Positions 22,681 through 29,286 of a stretch of DNA of 37,832 nt are shown here, piece after piece. The stretch is taken from positions 1 through 37,832 of the IMG/VR virus record IMGVR_UViG_3300002835_000485. One strand, written 5' to 3'. Both the position numbers and the translations under genes were made by a program. Source of the stretch: a virus. The notes under the pieces were generated by a model that did no database searches, was not told where the DNA came from, and saw only the letters and a program-made list of their open reading frames with translations. How positions within the stretch are numbered: position 1 is the first letter of the stretch; every line of letters begins with the position of its first letter.

Positions 22681-24104
22681 TAGTTTTCGGTGTACCAGTA
22701 GTTTGTTCGAGAAGCCTGTGGGCAGTGCTTGGCTCGGTACTCATCCCACTCGTTACTCACCCACATGGAAGGAAAAACACCGCTAAACTTGCCACCATCG
22801 TTTTTACGGTAGCGGTCTTCATATTGCTCTTGAGAGTAAGCAATAAACTCTTTACGGCAACACTCAGCTTGATAATCGTCGAGCTTAGCCATGCCATCGC
22901 GGGCGTAGAACACCAGTACAACGCTTTCAGCAGTTCCGGTTTTGTCCACGAACTCGGTCTGTCCGTGCACTCGGTTGCAATTGTCACCTACAAAGAAATC
23001 GCCATGTCGGAGGTTGAAAGCCAGGCGAAACTCTCCCATCACAAAATACTGACCGTCATACTTTTCGCCATCGTGTTTTTCGTTGGTGATGCTTGTTAGA
23101 ACAGCAACACCACGCGGGTTGTTCTTACCGTCCAGGTGCCAGAAGGTAGAAAAGTTATGGTTGATTGTGATAGTCGAGAAAGTTTTAGTTCCTAGGAGAG
23201 TATAACGATCATCCTTGCAATCTTTCATCACATTGTGAATGTAATCCCACTCCTCAGGCATTGTCTCCTTGTACAAGTCAGACGCTTGCTGGTACAACGC
23301 TTGATGAGCAACAAAATCGTCATAACGTTTCTGTGTGGTAGCAGACAAGCGCCCGAAAGGGTTGCGAGCAGAGCGGTCCATGAACCCCAGGATGTTGCTG
23401 TAAACTTTGTTCGCCCTCGTTTGAATGCTCACGAAGTTTTTATAGGAAGTGGCTGCATAAGCGACCTGATCCCCAGCGATTGCCCACGACTCCAACCAAT
23501 TGTCAAACCACTCTTGACGCAGCTGATCACGTTCTGCCAAGACTGCTTCTTTCTCGGTCAGAGGTGTTTTCTTCTTGCGGGCGATGGACTCCAGCTCCAG
23601 GATTCGGTCTTTGTTCACCAACCCTGAATCCAGAATCTTTTTAACATATAGCGAGAACCGTGCAAAGCCGGTGTGCTTGGAGACAAGGTCTTGAGCCTCC
23701 TGCAGCGTCGTGATCTTCCCTTTGGCTGCTTCTCGGAAGAAAGCCACTTGGCCATTCGTCAGGCGGGCAGAGGTGTCTGTAGTGAGCTCTTTACCACCCA
23801 CCAGGCCCCGTTGGTCAGAGTAGAGATCTTTACTGACCCATTTCCAGAAATTATAGCTTTCCGAGTTTGCTTCGATTTTAGTGACTTCGGAAAGAGCACC
23901 TTTCAAGAAGACAATCGCCCTCTTACCGTTCAGGTACACAATTGTGTTCCCGTCGATCACTCGATCGTAATCTTCTTCGGTGGGGCGGTCTCCGAGGCGA
24001 TCTTTCTCGAAGGGGAACATTTCATCAAATTCAATAACCTCGCACTCGTACTTTCCAGTGCAAGTTTCAAGGATTTCTGTCCTGGACGTGGTGGCCGTGG
24101 TCAT
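22680..24104 (-). CDS. TET/JBP-like 2-oxoglutarate Fe(II) dioxygenase
   Basis: 474 residues. The catalytic core lies at about 300-405: FSTITINHNFSTFWHLDGKN carries the HxD pair (H323, D325), then a GVAVLTSI strand, GEFRLAFNLRHGDFFVGD, NRVHGQTE with distal H380, and ESVVLVFYAR. This order (TINxNF, HxD, GDxxxGDxxxxxHG) matches the JBP/TET branch that hydroxylates thymine or 5-methylcytosine within DNA. The 2-oxoglutarate arginine usually sits about 15 residues after the distal His; here the nearest candidate is R402, 22 later, which is unusual. Residues 1-300 are mostly helical and unrecognised and may bind DNA. It heads the operon with the amidotransferase and amidoligase. Confidence 0.78.
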   Translation of the reverse strand: MTTATTSRTEILETCTGKYECEVIEFDEMFPFEKDRLGDRPTEEDYDRVIDGNTIVYLNGKRAIVFLKGALSEVTKIEANSESYNFWKWVSKDLYSDQRGLVGGKELTTDTSARLTNGQVAFFREAAKGKITTLQEAQDLVSKHTGFARFSLYVKKILDSGLVNKDRILELESIARKKKTPLTEKEAVLAERDQLRQEWFDNWLESWAIAGDQVAYAATSYKNFVSIQTRANKVYSNILGFMDRSARNPFGRLSATTQKRYDDFVAHQALYQQASDLYKETMPEEWDYIHNVMKDCKDDRYTLLGTKTFSTITINHNFSTFWHLDGKNNPRGVAVLTSITNEKHDGEKYDGQYFVMGEFRLAFNLRHGDFFVGDNCNRVHGQTEFVDKTGTAESVVLVFYARDGMAKLDDYQAECCRKEFIAYSQEQYEDRYRKNDGGKFSGVFPSMWVSNEWDEYRAKHCPQASRTNYWYTEN

Positions 24105-24168
24105 AGATTGCCTCGTTTTTGTAAGTATAGTCGAAGTGCCCGAGGTGTAAACTCAAGGGTTGTGATAA

Positions 24169-24771
24169 CTACTGGTGGTATTCATACTTGGTGTCGAACG
24201 CAGCTCGAATTATGGACTGAAGCCTCCGGGCCACGTCCAAGTCCTTACCGCAGTAGATTGTGGTCTTGAGCAGGTCGCTGTACACCTCAGGCTCTTCTTT
24301 TGTGATGGCCACATCGTAGAAATTGATGCGATAGGCCACACCCAGGTCTGCACACTGGGTGTTGATTCGGTTTGCTTCAGCGATGAAGTTGGGGCCATGA
24401 CCTTTAACTCCGTCGTCACGGTTCTTCATGTCGAGATAGGCGTGAAGCATCTCGTGAAGCAAGGTGCTGCGAACTTGCAGGGGATCTTTCGCAGCGTGGC
24501 GGGCGAGTTTGATTTCCCCAGTTCCTCCGTTATTTGGCTTGTAAGTCCCCCATTTAGTTCTGTAACGACCTTCCCACTTGAGACGCGGATACGAGTTCCA
24601 GGTCTCTCCGTTTTCGTCGGTGCGAGAGACAACCTTGGGGACCGGGAGTTCTCCGTTGAAATACTTCGCATTGAACTCGGCGTACAACTCGCCAAGGTCA
24701 TAAATCGCGCAAGGGTTGGGGCAGAACCGTTCAAGAAACGAGTTTGAAACTACCGTTTTGAATTCCGTCAT
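24169..24771 (-). CDS. SprT-like zinc metalloprotease
   Basis: 200 residues from ATG 24771, overlapping the stop of the gene before it (TGATG); the longer in-frame start is rejected. The SprT-like core begins LYAEFNAKYFNGELP and has HEMLHAYL (H106, E107, H110) with the third zinc ligand H125 in GHGPNF, the exact arrangement of SprT/Spartan proteases. Spartan-type enzymes cut proteins crosslinked to DNA. The C-terminal part lacks an obvious zinc ribbon of the long forms. It lies directly upstream of the dioxygenase gene, separated by 64 bases, so it may serve the modification island or general DNA repair. Confidence 0.83.
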   Translation of the reverse strand: MTEFKTVVSNSFLERFCPNPCAIYDLGELYAEFNAKYFNGELPVPKVVSRTDENGETWNSYPRLKWEGRYRTKWGTYKPNNGGTGEIKLARHAAKDPLQVRSTLLHEMLHAYLDMKNRDDGVKGHGPNFIAEANRINTQCADLGVAYRINFYDVAITKEEPEVYSDLLKTTIYCGKDLDVARRLQSIIRAAFDTKYEYHQ

Positions 24772-25013
24772 CAGTCGCGAGCGGAGTGGATGGAGTCGTT
24801 GATCTTCGCGGCGTAGGCCGTGGGGCTCATGCCGGTGACGGCGGACCTCCACTCCAGGAAGGCCACCTCGGCCCGGTCGCAGAGGTCTTCGTACTTGGCG
24901 ATGGCATGCGGTGCCCAGGGGCTGGCCATGGCACCCTGCTTGTGGTAGAAGGCCAGCTTGGCCTGGGTGGCTTGATCGTAGAGGGCTTTGAGTTGGGTCT
25001 GAACGTCTTTCAT
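24771..25013 (-). CDS. Hypothetical helical protein, 80 aa
   Basis: Starts MKDVQTQLKALYDQATQAKL. Two long helices, with Ala and charged residues, a Pro-Trp loop (ASPWAPHA) and LCDRAEVAFLEWRSAVTG. It is coupled to the SprT-like gene and read from the cassette at 25020. It is GC-rich compared with its neighbours. No known family. Confidence 0.65.
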   Translation of the reverse strand: MKDVQTQLKALYDQATQAKLAFYHKQGAMASPWAPHAIAKYEDLCDRAEVAFLEWRSAVTGMSPTAYAAKINDSIHSARD

Positions 25014-25019
25014 GCTTTA

Positions 25020-25085
25020 ATTATGGCTCATTTTGTCGCGTTTGTAAAGGGGGCAAACCGCCCCTCCCAGGTATGGTTAACCGCC
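25020..25085 (-). promoter_or_regulatory. Terminator/promoter cassette, copy 4
   Basis: -35 TTTACA (25043-25048), 17-base spacer, -10 CATAAT (25020-25025), 6 bases before ATG 25013. The upstream stem GGGGCGGTTTGCCCC plus T run is a terminator for the 83-residue gene. The TTTACA box is the best -35 match of the family. Confidence 0.7.
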
Positions 25086-25086
25086 C

Positions 25087-25338
25087 TCACATCCACCAGC
25101 CGATCTCGCGATCGCCATTCATTTGCTCAAACTGGTAGTCGTGAAACGTTTCGCAAACGTATTTAACAGTAGCGTCATCTGGCAGTTCGTCGCGGCAGAT
25201 CACGTACACTTCGTTGTAAAGATTGTCAAAGGCTTCTTTGTCACCATCGTAACCGGCGTAGCAGCAATCGTTGAGAAGCTCCTTGTGAAGCTGAAAGCTG
25301 GCGGCGAGGGCTTTCTGGGAGAGGTCGGTTTTCTTCAT
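25087..25338 (-). CDS. Hypothetical protein, 83 aa
   Basis: Starts MKKTDLSQKALAASFQLHKE. Helical, acidic, with DELPDDATVKYVCETFHDYQ and a Trp-Trp-Met end. Bounded on both sides by promoter cassettes, so it is a single-gene unit. Not recognised. Confidence 0.62.
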   Translation of the reverse strand: MKKTDLSQKALAASFQLHKELLNDCCYAGYDGDKEAFDNLYNEVYVICRDELPDDATVKYVCETFHDYQFEQMNGDREIGWWM

Positions 25339-25342
25339 GTAA

Positions 25343-25400
25343 CTACTATAGGTCAGCTTGGGGGCCAGCGGTCAGAAAGGTAGGCGGTTTAAGAACCGGC
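25343..25400 (-). promoter_or_regulatory. Promoter/terminator cassette, variant form V2
   Basis: -10 TATAGT just before ATG 25338; the following 49 bases are almost identical to those at 18232-18280 (two or so differences). The inverted repeat CCGGTTCTTAAACCG covers the stop codon of the 50-residue gene. Confidence 0.55.
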
Positions 25401-25541
25401 TGCATACAGCACCTCCAACTCGGTGCGCAGGGCGCTCAAGCGTTTCTCGCTTGCGCCCGTGGCCGTCAGAATGCGGATCAGGGCTTCCAGTTCTTCGGTG
25501 GCAGATCGCGAGCGGTGGAACCCGGCGGTTTCGTTTTTCAT
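25389..25541 (-). CDS. Small hypothetical protein, 50 aa
   Basis: Starts MKNETAGFHRSRSATEELEA at ATG 25541, seven bases from the CATAAT box of a cassette, and stops inside the next cassette. One long amphipathic helix pair (LEALIRILTATG, RLSALRTELEVLYAAG). No family known. The placement between a promoter and a terminator is the main support. Confidence 0.6.
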   Translation of the reverse strand: MKNETAGFHRSRSATEELEALIRILTATGASEKRLSALRTELEVLYAAGS

Positions 25542-25547
25542 ACCTTT

Positions 25548-25613
25548 ATTATGCCTCATTTTGGCCGAGAAGCAAAGGGGGCAAACCGCCCTCCCAGGTA
25601 CGGGAAACCGCCC
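25548..25613 (-). promoter_or_regulatory. Terminator/promoter cassette, copy 5
   Basis: -35 TTTGCT (25571-25576), 17-base spacer, -10 CATAAT (25548-25553). Upstream stem GGGCGGTTTGCCC with T run, and GGCGGTTTCCCGTACC beside the stop of the 75-residue gene. Confidence 0.68.
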
Positions 25614-25840
25614 TAGTCCAGCTTGGATTCAGGTTCGTTGAACTGGTCGAGCAATTCGGGGGCGTAATCTTCAGCCAGATCCCACAGATCCGTCCAGTCT
25701 TGCCAAACTGTTTGCTCGTAGTGCAGATCCCAAACAATCTGGCGAAGCTGCTCTAACGTTAACTGGGAGACCAATCCGTCTACGATCGCGGAAACAACCT
25801 CTTCGCGATCTTCTTCAATCCACTCAGTAGGACGATTCAT
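25613..25840 (-). CDS. Hypothetical acidic protein, 75 aa
   Basis: Starts MNRPTEWIEEDREEVVSAIV. Helical and Trp-rich in the middle (WDLHYEQTVWQDWTDLWDLA). It is coupled to the Nmad1 gene by an ATGA overlap (25840/25837), suggesting joint expression. Function unknown. Confidence 0.64.
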   Translation of the reverse strand: MNRPTEWIEEDREEVVSAIVDGLVSQLTLEQLRQIVWDLHYEQTVWQDWTDLWDLAEDYAPELLDQFNEPESKLD

Positions 25841-26124
25841 ACCACTCCGTAGTCAACACGAGATTGTTGCATCAGGGCAACTTTGTACAGAATCAGGTAC
25901 CCGATCAGGTCTGAAGTTACATCCTCGTCTTCATCCTCTTGGGCGTTTCTCAGCCGGGAAAGTTTATCATCTAGACGAACTTTGATCTGCTCAAGGGTGC
26001 TTGCTTTGCTGAAGACTCGGACCGGGCGCAAAGCCGAGTCCCCGTATTTACGGTTCTTTTCAAGAAGCAACTCACGTATTTCATCGCAAACTTGGGCAAT
26101 GTCTTGTTGAGACTGAGTGATCAT
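25837..26124 (-). CDS. Nucleotide modification associated domain 1 protein (Nmad1, DUF1599-like)
   Basis: 95 residues. The conserved run EKNRKYGDSALRPVRVFSK (about 23-41), IKVRLDDKLSRLRN (about 46-59) and EDEDVTSDLIGYLILYKVAL (about 61-80) matches the Nmad1/DUF1599 family, an all-alpha MazG-like fold. The acidic residues (E, E/D, D in EDEDVTSDL) are where MazG-like enzymes bind metal and nucleotide. The family was named because it occurs beside phage DNA-modification genes. It lies only 1.7 kb from the modification island. It may hydrolyse unmodified or competing nucleotides; that is inference. Confidence 0.78.
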   Translation of the reverse strand: MITQSQQDIAQVCDEIRELLLEKNRKYGDSALRPVRVFSKASTLEQIKVRLDDKLSRLRNAQEDEDEDVTSDLIGYLILYKVALMQQSRVDYGVV

Positions 26125-26261
26125 GATTGGGGCAGAATTGAACGGTAGTACGCTTGGTAGCGGGCGAATCTGTGTACGGAGGGTTCAAACCCGAGCGACC
26201 AGCAACATTCACAGTACGAGAGAAACTCAAACCACGGAGTTGTCGGGTCGAGGGCAGGCAT
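26121..26261 (-). CDS. Small hypothetical protein, 46 aa
   Basis: Starts MPALDPTTPWFEFLSYCECC. It joins both neighbours: ATG overlaps the stop of the 70-residue gene (TGATG), and its stop overlaps the Nmad1 start (ATGA). These overlaps support it strongly for its size. Aromatic and Cys-rich; no family. Confidence 0.6.
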   Translation of the reverse strand: MPALDPTTPWFEFLSYCECCWSLGFEPSVHRFARYQAYYRSILPQS

Positions 26262-26473
26262 CACAGTTTTCCACCAACCACGCTATCATAGCTTTTGCTA
26301 CTGTCGGGAAAACCGTCTTGCTCAGCTTTGAGGTACCACCGTGTTGCTTCAACGCACTGTTCCTCAGTCAGGGAAGTTAGGAGCTCTCTTCCGCTTTTGT
26401 GCATGGACACGAAAGTGCCCCAGCGTTGTTTCTTGATGTAGAAACAATCGTCAATCAGTGTTTGCTCAATCAT
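26261..26473 (-). CDS. Hypothetical protein, 70 aa
   Basis: Starts MIEQTLIDDCFYIKKQRWGT. Pattern of strand-strand-helix: DDCFYIKKQRWGTFVSMHKSG, then LTSLTEEQCVEATRWYLKAE. It resembles many small phage proteins with the phrase T-x-EQ-C-x-EATRWYL but has no named function. Overlaps the next upstream gene by 8 bases. Confidence 0.62.
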   Translation of the reverse strand: MIEQTLIDDCFYIKKQRWGTFVSMHKSGRELLTSLTEEQCVEATRWYLKAEQDGFPDSSKSYDSVVGGKL

Positions 26474-26783
26474 GCTGTAACCAATCGTTTTCTTTGTCTT
26501 GTCGGAACCATTCGGCCAAGTCCACCGGGTTTTGCGGCCCGATAAGGTGGTTGGAAGGGTCGGGGTCGCCCAAATCCATTACATCAAGAAGTTCGTCAAG
26601 GGAGCCTTTCTCGGGCTCGCCGTTGATTGCTCGGCGCCGTGCTCTCCTCAGAATTTCAGCAGCCGAGCGGTTCGCATTCGCCCACTTCTGGGCAAATTGC
26701 ATTTCTTCGAAGGAAACGCTCAAGCCACCCGAAATTCGAGCGGCAATGTCTTCAAGGCGAATCCGTGTTTGAGTTGAGAGCAT
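26466..26783 (-). CDS. Hypothetical helical protein, 105 aa
   Basis: Starts MLSTQTRIRLEDIAARISGG. Helical, with a basic segment AEILRRARRRAING at about residues 42-55 and an acidic C terminus. No family recognised. A GGTAAAA element lies 21 bases before the start. Confidence 0.64.
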   Translation of the reverse strand: MLSTQTRIRLEDIAARISGGLSVSFEEMQFAQKWANANRSAAEILRRARRRAINGEPEKGSLDELLDVMDLGDPDPSNHLIGPQNPVDLAEWFRQDKENDWLQHD

Positions 26784-26803
26784 TTTACTTTTCCCGTTGG
26801 ATA

Positions 26804-26811
26804 ATTTTACC
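26804..26811 (-). promoter_or_regulatory. GGTAAAA element, weaker match to the late-type motif
   Basis: Minus strand GAGGTAAAATTATCC between the thioredoxin-like gene stop and ATG 26783. It has one G fewer than the other copies, so its membership in the set is less certain. Confidence 0.25.
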
Positions 26812-27084
26812 TCACCTGCCGTGTTTGTTGATCGTGTCCCTCCAGAAATCGGATGTCATTTCCTGAGAGCCTGTCATTTTGGCAACGGGCACGCCATCAA
26901 CCAGCGCGATAAGAGTTGGAGTCGCTTCAACTTCGCACTGTTTTGCAAACTCGGACCACTCTCCGTTCTCTTTGGCGGTGGTAATAGTAACGACACTTTC
27001 CCAGTTGGGAACCTTCTTCAGTTGTGTTTCGGCGTACATACAGGGTCGGCACCCTTCCTGTACGAATAGGTGGATTTCAGTCAT
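26812..27084 (-). CDS. Thioredoxin-like protein
   Basis: 90 residues. The active-site pair is CRPC (residues 12-15) after the strand IHLFVQEG, and the cis-proline motif is EATPTLIALVDG (about 53-64). This is a short thioredoxin/glutaredoxin fold. Such phage proteins reduce ribonucleotide reductase or other disulphides. No reductase or nucleotide reductase is in this window. The sequence CxPC with a following Met-Tyr-Ala helix (CMYAETQLKK) is nearer to thioredoxin-like phage proteins than to dithiol glutaredoxins. Confidence 0.83.
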   Translation of the reverse strand: MTEIHLFVQEGCRPCMYAETQLKKVPNWESVVTITTAKENGEWSEFAKQCEVEATPTLIALVDGVPVAKMTGSQEMTSDFWRDTINKHGR

Positions 27085-27280
27085 TTTCGGTCCACCAGGG
27101 GAACCTGTAAGAAATTGAGCCGTCTTCCTTCCTGTATAGTTTGCCGAAGGGTATCAGGAACCAAGCAGGAATCATAGCCAAAAGCACAAACGTCACAAGA
27201 AACACTGACAGAACCGGCCATACAAGCATGAGACCGGCTTTAGCGGCCCAGTTGGCCGAACGTGGTATTGAGTTGGTCAT
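27077..27280 (-). CDS. Small membrane protein, 67 aa
   Basis: Starts MTNSIPRSANWAAKAGLMLV at ATG 27280, chosen over a TTG four codons upstream. One strong transmembrane stretch of about 25 residues (VWPVLSVFLVTFVLLAMIPA) follows. The C terminus is polar and Trp-rich. Perhaps an inner-membrane protein used during infection; no family recognised. Confidence 0.66.
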   Translation of the reverse strand: MTNSIPRSANWAAKAGLMLVWPVLSVFLVTFVLLAMIPAWFLIPFGKLYRKEDGSISYRFPWWTEND

Positions 27281-27281
27281 A

Positions 27282-27482
27282 TCAACCTCCAACGTCTCCG
27301 CTCACAACAACAGGTTCCACATCGCCACAGAGGATCTCGACATCAATTCGGATCATGATATTCATCACTTGGTCTCTCACTCGCTCTCTTGTTTCCTTTG
27401 TGAATCCTTCGTAGTTGGAAATCTTCAAACTCTTGTTGAGCGTGTCAGCGATCACCATCAAGTCACCTGCGGATAGTTTCAT
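27282..27482 (-). CDS. Hypothetical protein, 66 aa
   Basis: Starts MKLSAGDLMVIADTLNKSLK. A helix-turn-helix-like N terminus and an RVRDQVMNIMIRIDVEIL helix, then a Val/Gly-rich end. Short phage proteins with this start (M-KLSAGDL-x-VIADTL) are common, but no function is known. Confidence 0.64.
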   Translation of the reverse strand: MKLSAGDLMVIADTLNKSLKISNYEGFTKETRERVRDQVMNIMIRIDVEILCGDVEPVVVSGDVGG

Positions 27483-27484
27483 TG

Positions 27485-27739
27485 TTACTCCTCCCTCACA
27501 ACTACAAAGTGGCGCTGCGCGTGGGGGTGCAATTGGTCGTAAACTTTCTGCTCGTCACGCAAGGATTTGTTCCACGCTTGCACCATCAGCAGGTACATGC
27601 AGAGGGAGAGTTCGTAGGTGGTGATATCAGGTTTGGGGCGATACTTGAAACTTCGCCCATCCTCAAGCGCCTCCTGCAGGGACGTATCCCCAAAGAAATG
27701 GGCGAAGAAGTTGGCTGTGGCACGGTCGGTGTCAGTCAT
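27485..27739 (-). CDS. Hypothetical protein, 84 aa
   Basis: Starts MTDTDRATANFFAHFFGDTS. Helical, with the phrase TYELSLCMYLLMVQAWNKSL and a basic end. It overlaps its upstream neighbour by 8 bases. No family recognised. Confidence 0.62.
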   Translation of the reverse strand: MTDTDRATANFFAHFFGDTSLQEALEDGRSFKYRPKPDITTYELSLCMYLLMVQAWNKSLRDEQKVYDQLHPHAQRHFVVVREE

Positions 27740-27896
27740 TGCTATCAGTGTGAAGACGCCAGTTTACATCACGAGCGGTCGGAATCTTAAGAGCCATCCG
27801 CAGCGTGTTATTTTCGTGAATCAGCAGCTTGACCATATCAAGAGTGGTAACCTCACACTCGGGAAACTGCTTGCCCACTTCGTGAGCTATTCGCAT
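27732..27896 (-). CDS. Small hypothetical protein, 54 aa
   Basis: Starts MRIAHEVGKQFPECEVTTLD at ATG 27896. The frame is open further upstream to a TAA near 27915, but no better start is seen. One helix holding VKLLIHENNTLRMALKI may form a short coiled coil. It overlaps the next gene by 8 bases, like many neighbours. No function known. Confidence 0.52.
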   Translation of the reverse strand: MRIAHEVGKQFPECEVTTLDMVKLLIHENNTLRMALKIPTARDVNWRLHTDSND

Positions 27897-27925
27897 GTAT
27901 TCGGTTTTGTAGTCAAGTTAATTCA

Positions 27926-28300
27926 TTAAGGTAGCGCCTCCAGTGCGCGGCGGATGGTGTCCCAATCAGAATCTTCTTGATAACTGCAGGGGAATTCATC
28001 TTTAGAAAGCCTTTGCAAGATTCCCAGCGCCTGCTCCTTCAAACTCGGCGGCTTGGGGCGGCGTTGAGCCCTAAGGCTGGCCACTGTAATCCCATCGAAA
28101 TACCGATCCCCTTCTGGAAGTGCGGATCCGCCTGCCAACTCAATGATGGCCTCCAGTTCCTGGTCTGCGCCCCATTGGGCGGCGCGAGCGGCGATGTGTT
28201 CGTCGCTCAATGCAACTCGAACCGGGGTTCCTTCGTGCCAGATTTCGGCCACCCACTGCTGCACCAGCTCCGGCGGCGGTGTAAGTTTGGGTTCAGTCAT
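27926..28300 (-). CDS. Hypothetical protein, TPPPELVQQW family, copy 1
   Basis: 124 residues from ATG 28300 (MTEPKLTPPPELVQQWVAEI). A second family member lies at 32608-32937. Both share TPPPELVQQW, AAQWGADQELEA, RRPKP, and the ending DTIRRALEALP. From memory this family is recurrent in marine Synechococcus phages and in cyanobacterial genomes. Helical, with no catalytic motif. Function unknown. Confidence 0.7.
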   Translation of the reverse strand: MTEPKLTPPPELVQQWVAEIWHEGTPVRVALSDEHIAARAAQWGADQELEAIIELAGGSALPEGDRYFDGITVASLRAQRRPKPPSLKEQALGILQRLSKDEFPCSYQEDSDWDTIRRALEALP

Positions 28301-28484
28301 TGCATGCCTCCTCTCGAAGTTCAGTCGTAATCCAATCAATCTGAGGACCAAACTCCTCCTCCAACCATATTGCCACCTCGCGGATCGCGGCGCGGGCTTC
28401 CGGTTGGCCAGTAGTTTTTGAACGTGCGTATTCAACGTAGATTGCGTGTTGAACCCGATTCACTAACGAGTCGTAGTCACTCAT
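28293..28484 (-). CDS. Small hypothetical protein, 63 aa
   Basis: Starts MSDYDSLVNRVQHAIYVEYA at ATG 28484, which overlaps the upstream stop (ATGA); an in-frame start at 28517 lies inside that gene. Helical, ending in ITTELREEACND. No family known. Confidence 0.6.
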   Translation of the reverse strand: MSDYDSLVNRVQHAIYVEYARSKTTGQPEARAAIREVAIWLEEEFGPQIDWITTELREEACND

Positions 28485-29095
28485 TGCTCGGCACCTTGAC
28501 CCTGTTTTCTGGGCCATGTTAGACCTGCTTCAAAGGCATCTCGAAAAATAACCCACTTCTCATCGTCGTCAGGAATGGCACCATGTATGGCAATGTACGA
28601 CTTCATTGCCGGTGCCAACGTGTATTTCACGCAATAGTCGTCGTACAAGTCAAAGACTTTGTTGATAGCGGTCTCGCAGGGCTCGTCTAGTTCGTACTCT
28701 TCGTGTTCTTCCACAAACCCCAGCATATCCTTAAGAGCCGCAATTTCGTCTTCGCTAAAACTGCAAGAAATCTCACCTTGCTCGTAACTCGGGATCAGTT
28801 CCGCCTCCAGCGCCTCGTCAGTCATGATTGGTTGCATATTTGCAAACAGGTGTTTAGCTACTTCTTTGCTTTGCTCTTTGATGTTTGCCTGGGCTCTTGC
28901 CAACGCGATTCCTTTGGCGAGGTAACCCCAGTCGCGCACTTCGGTGACGGGTTTCGTTTCACCACAAACCTCGCATCGCCCTTCATAGGTGCTTGAGCAC
29001 CCGACAGAATACTTGCCGTATGCTTGACCGCAATCTTTGCACACAACGTCGGCTTGGGTCAGCCTTGTAACTAGGTTTTCACTCAAGGGTTTCAT
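28481..29095 (-). CDS. Hypothetical protein with N-terminal zinc ribbon, 204 aa
   Basis: Residues 19-44 hold two CxxC pairs, CKDC and CEVC (VVCKDCGQAYG ... YEGRCEVCGETKP), a four-Cys zinc ribbon. The remaining 150 residues are acidic and helical, with DMLGFVEEHEEYELDEP and CETAINKVFDLYDDYC. The ribbon is a general nucleic-acid or protein contact and does not tell the function. Joined to the next gene upstream by ATGA. Confidence 0.66.
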   Translation of the reverse strand: MKPLSENLVTRLTQADVVCKDCGQAYGKYSVGCSSTYEGRCEVCGETKPVTEVRDWGYLAKGIALARAQANIKEQSKEVAKHLFANMQPIMTDEALEAELIPSYEQGEISCSFSEDEIAALKDMLGFVEEHEEYELDEPCETAINKVFDLYDDYCVKYTLAPAMKSYIAIHGAIPDDDEKWVIFRDAFEAGLTWPRKQGQGAEQ

Positions 29096-29286
29096 CTGCC
29101 TTGCTCCTGGTTTTGATTGTAATAGTAAGGAAAGAGTTCTCTCAGAATTGTGTCAACAGCGTTGTAGGTTTTACCTCCAATCTTGCAACTCTCAAGCTGG
29201 TAACGGCGAAGGAGTTGGTAAAGGGTGCGGTACTCAGAGGGTGTCATAGTCTCTTTGTACAGCGCACAGAAATTGGGCTCAGTCAT
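29092..29286 (-). CDS. Small hypothetical protein, 64 aa
   Basis: Starts MTEPNFCALYKETMTPSEYR. Aromatic, helical, with TLYQLLRRYQLESCKIGGKT and a Tyr-rich end (FPYYYNQNQ). Coupled to both neighbours by ATGA. No family known. Confidence 0.62.
   Translation of the reverse strand: MTEPNFCALYKETMTPSEYRTLYQLLRRYQLESCKIGGKTYNAVDTILRELFPYYYNQNQEQGR

Noticed and set aside
18807-24771. Idea that the island is a toxin-antitoxin or restriction system
   Set aside because: The set holds an oxidase, a glutaminase, an amidoligase and kinase- and transferase-like proteins; the only nuclease is a common endonuclease VII type and no antitoxin-like gene was seen.
26170-26205. GGTTCAAACCC resembling a tRNA T-arm
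   Set aside because: No acceptor stem, D-arm or anticodon arm fits around it, and the bases code for the well-placed 46-residue protein.
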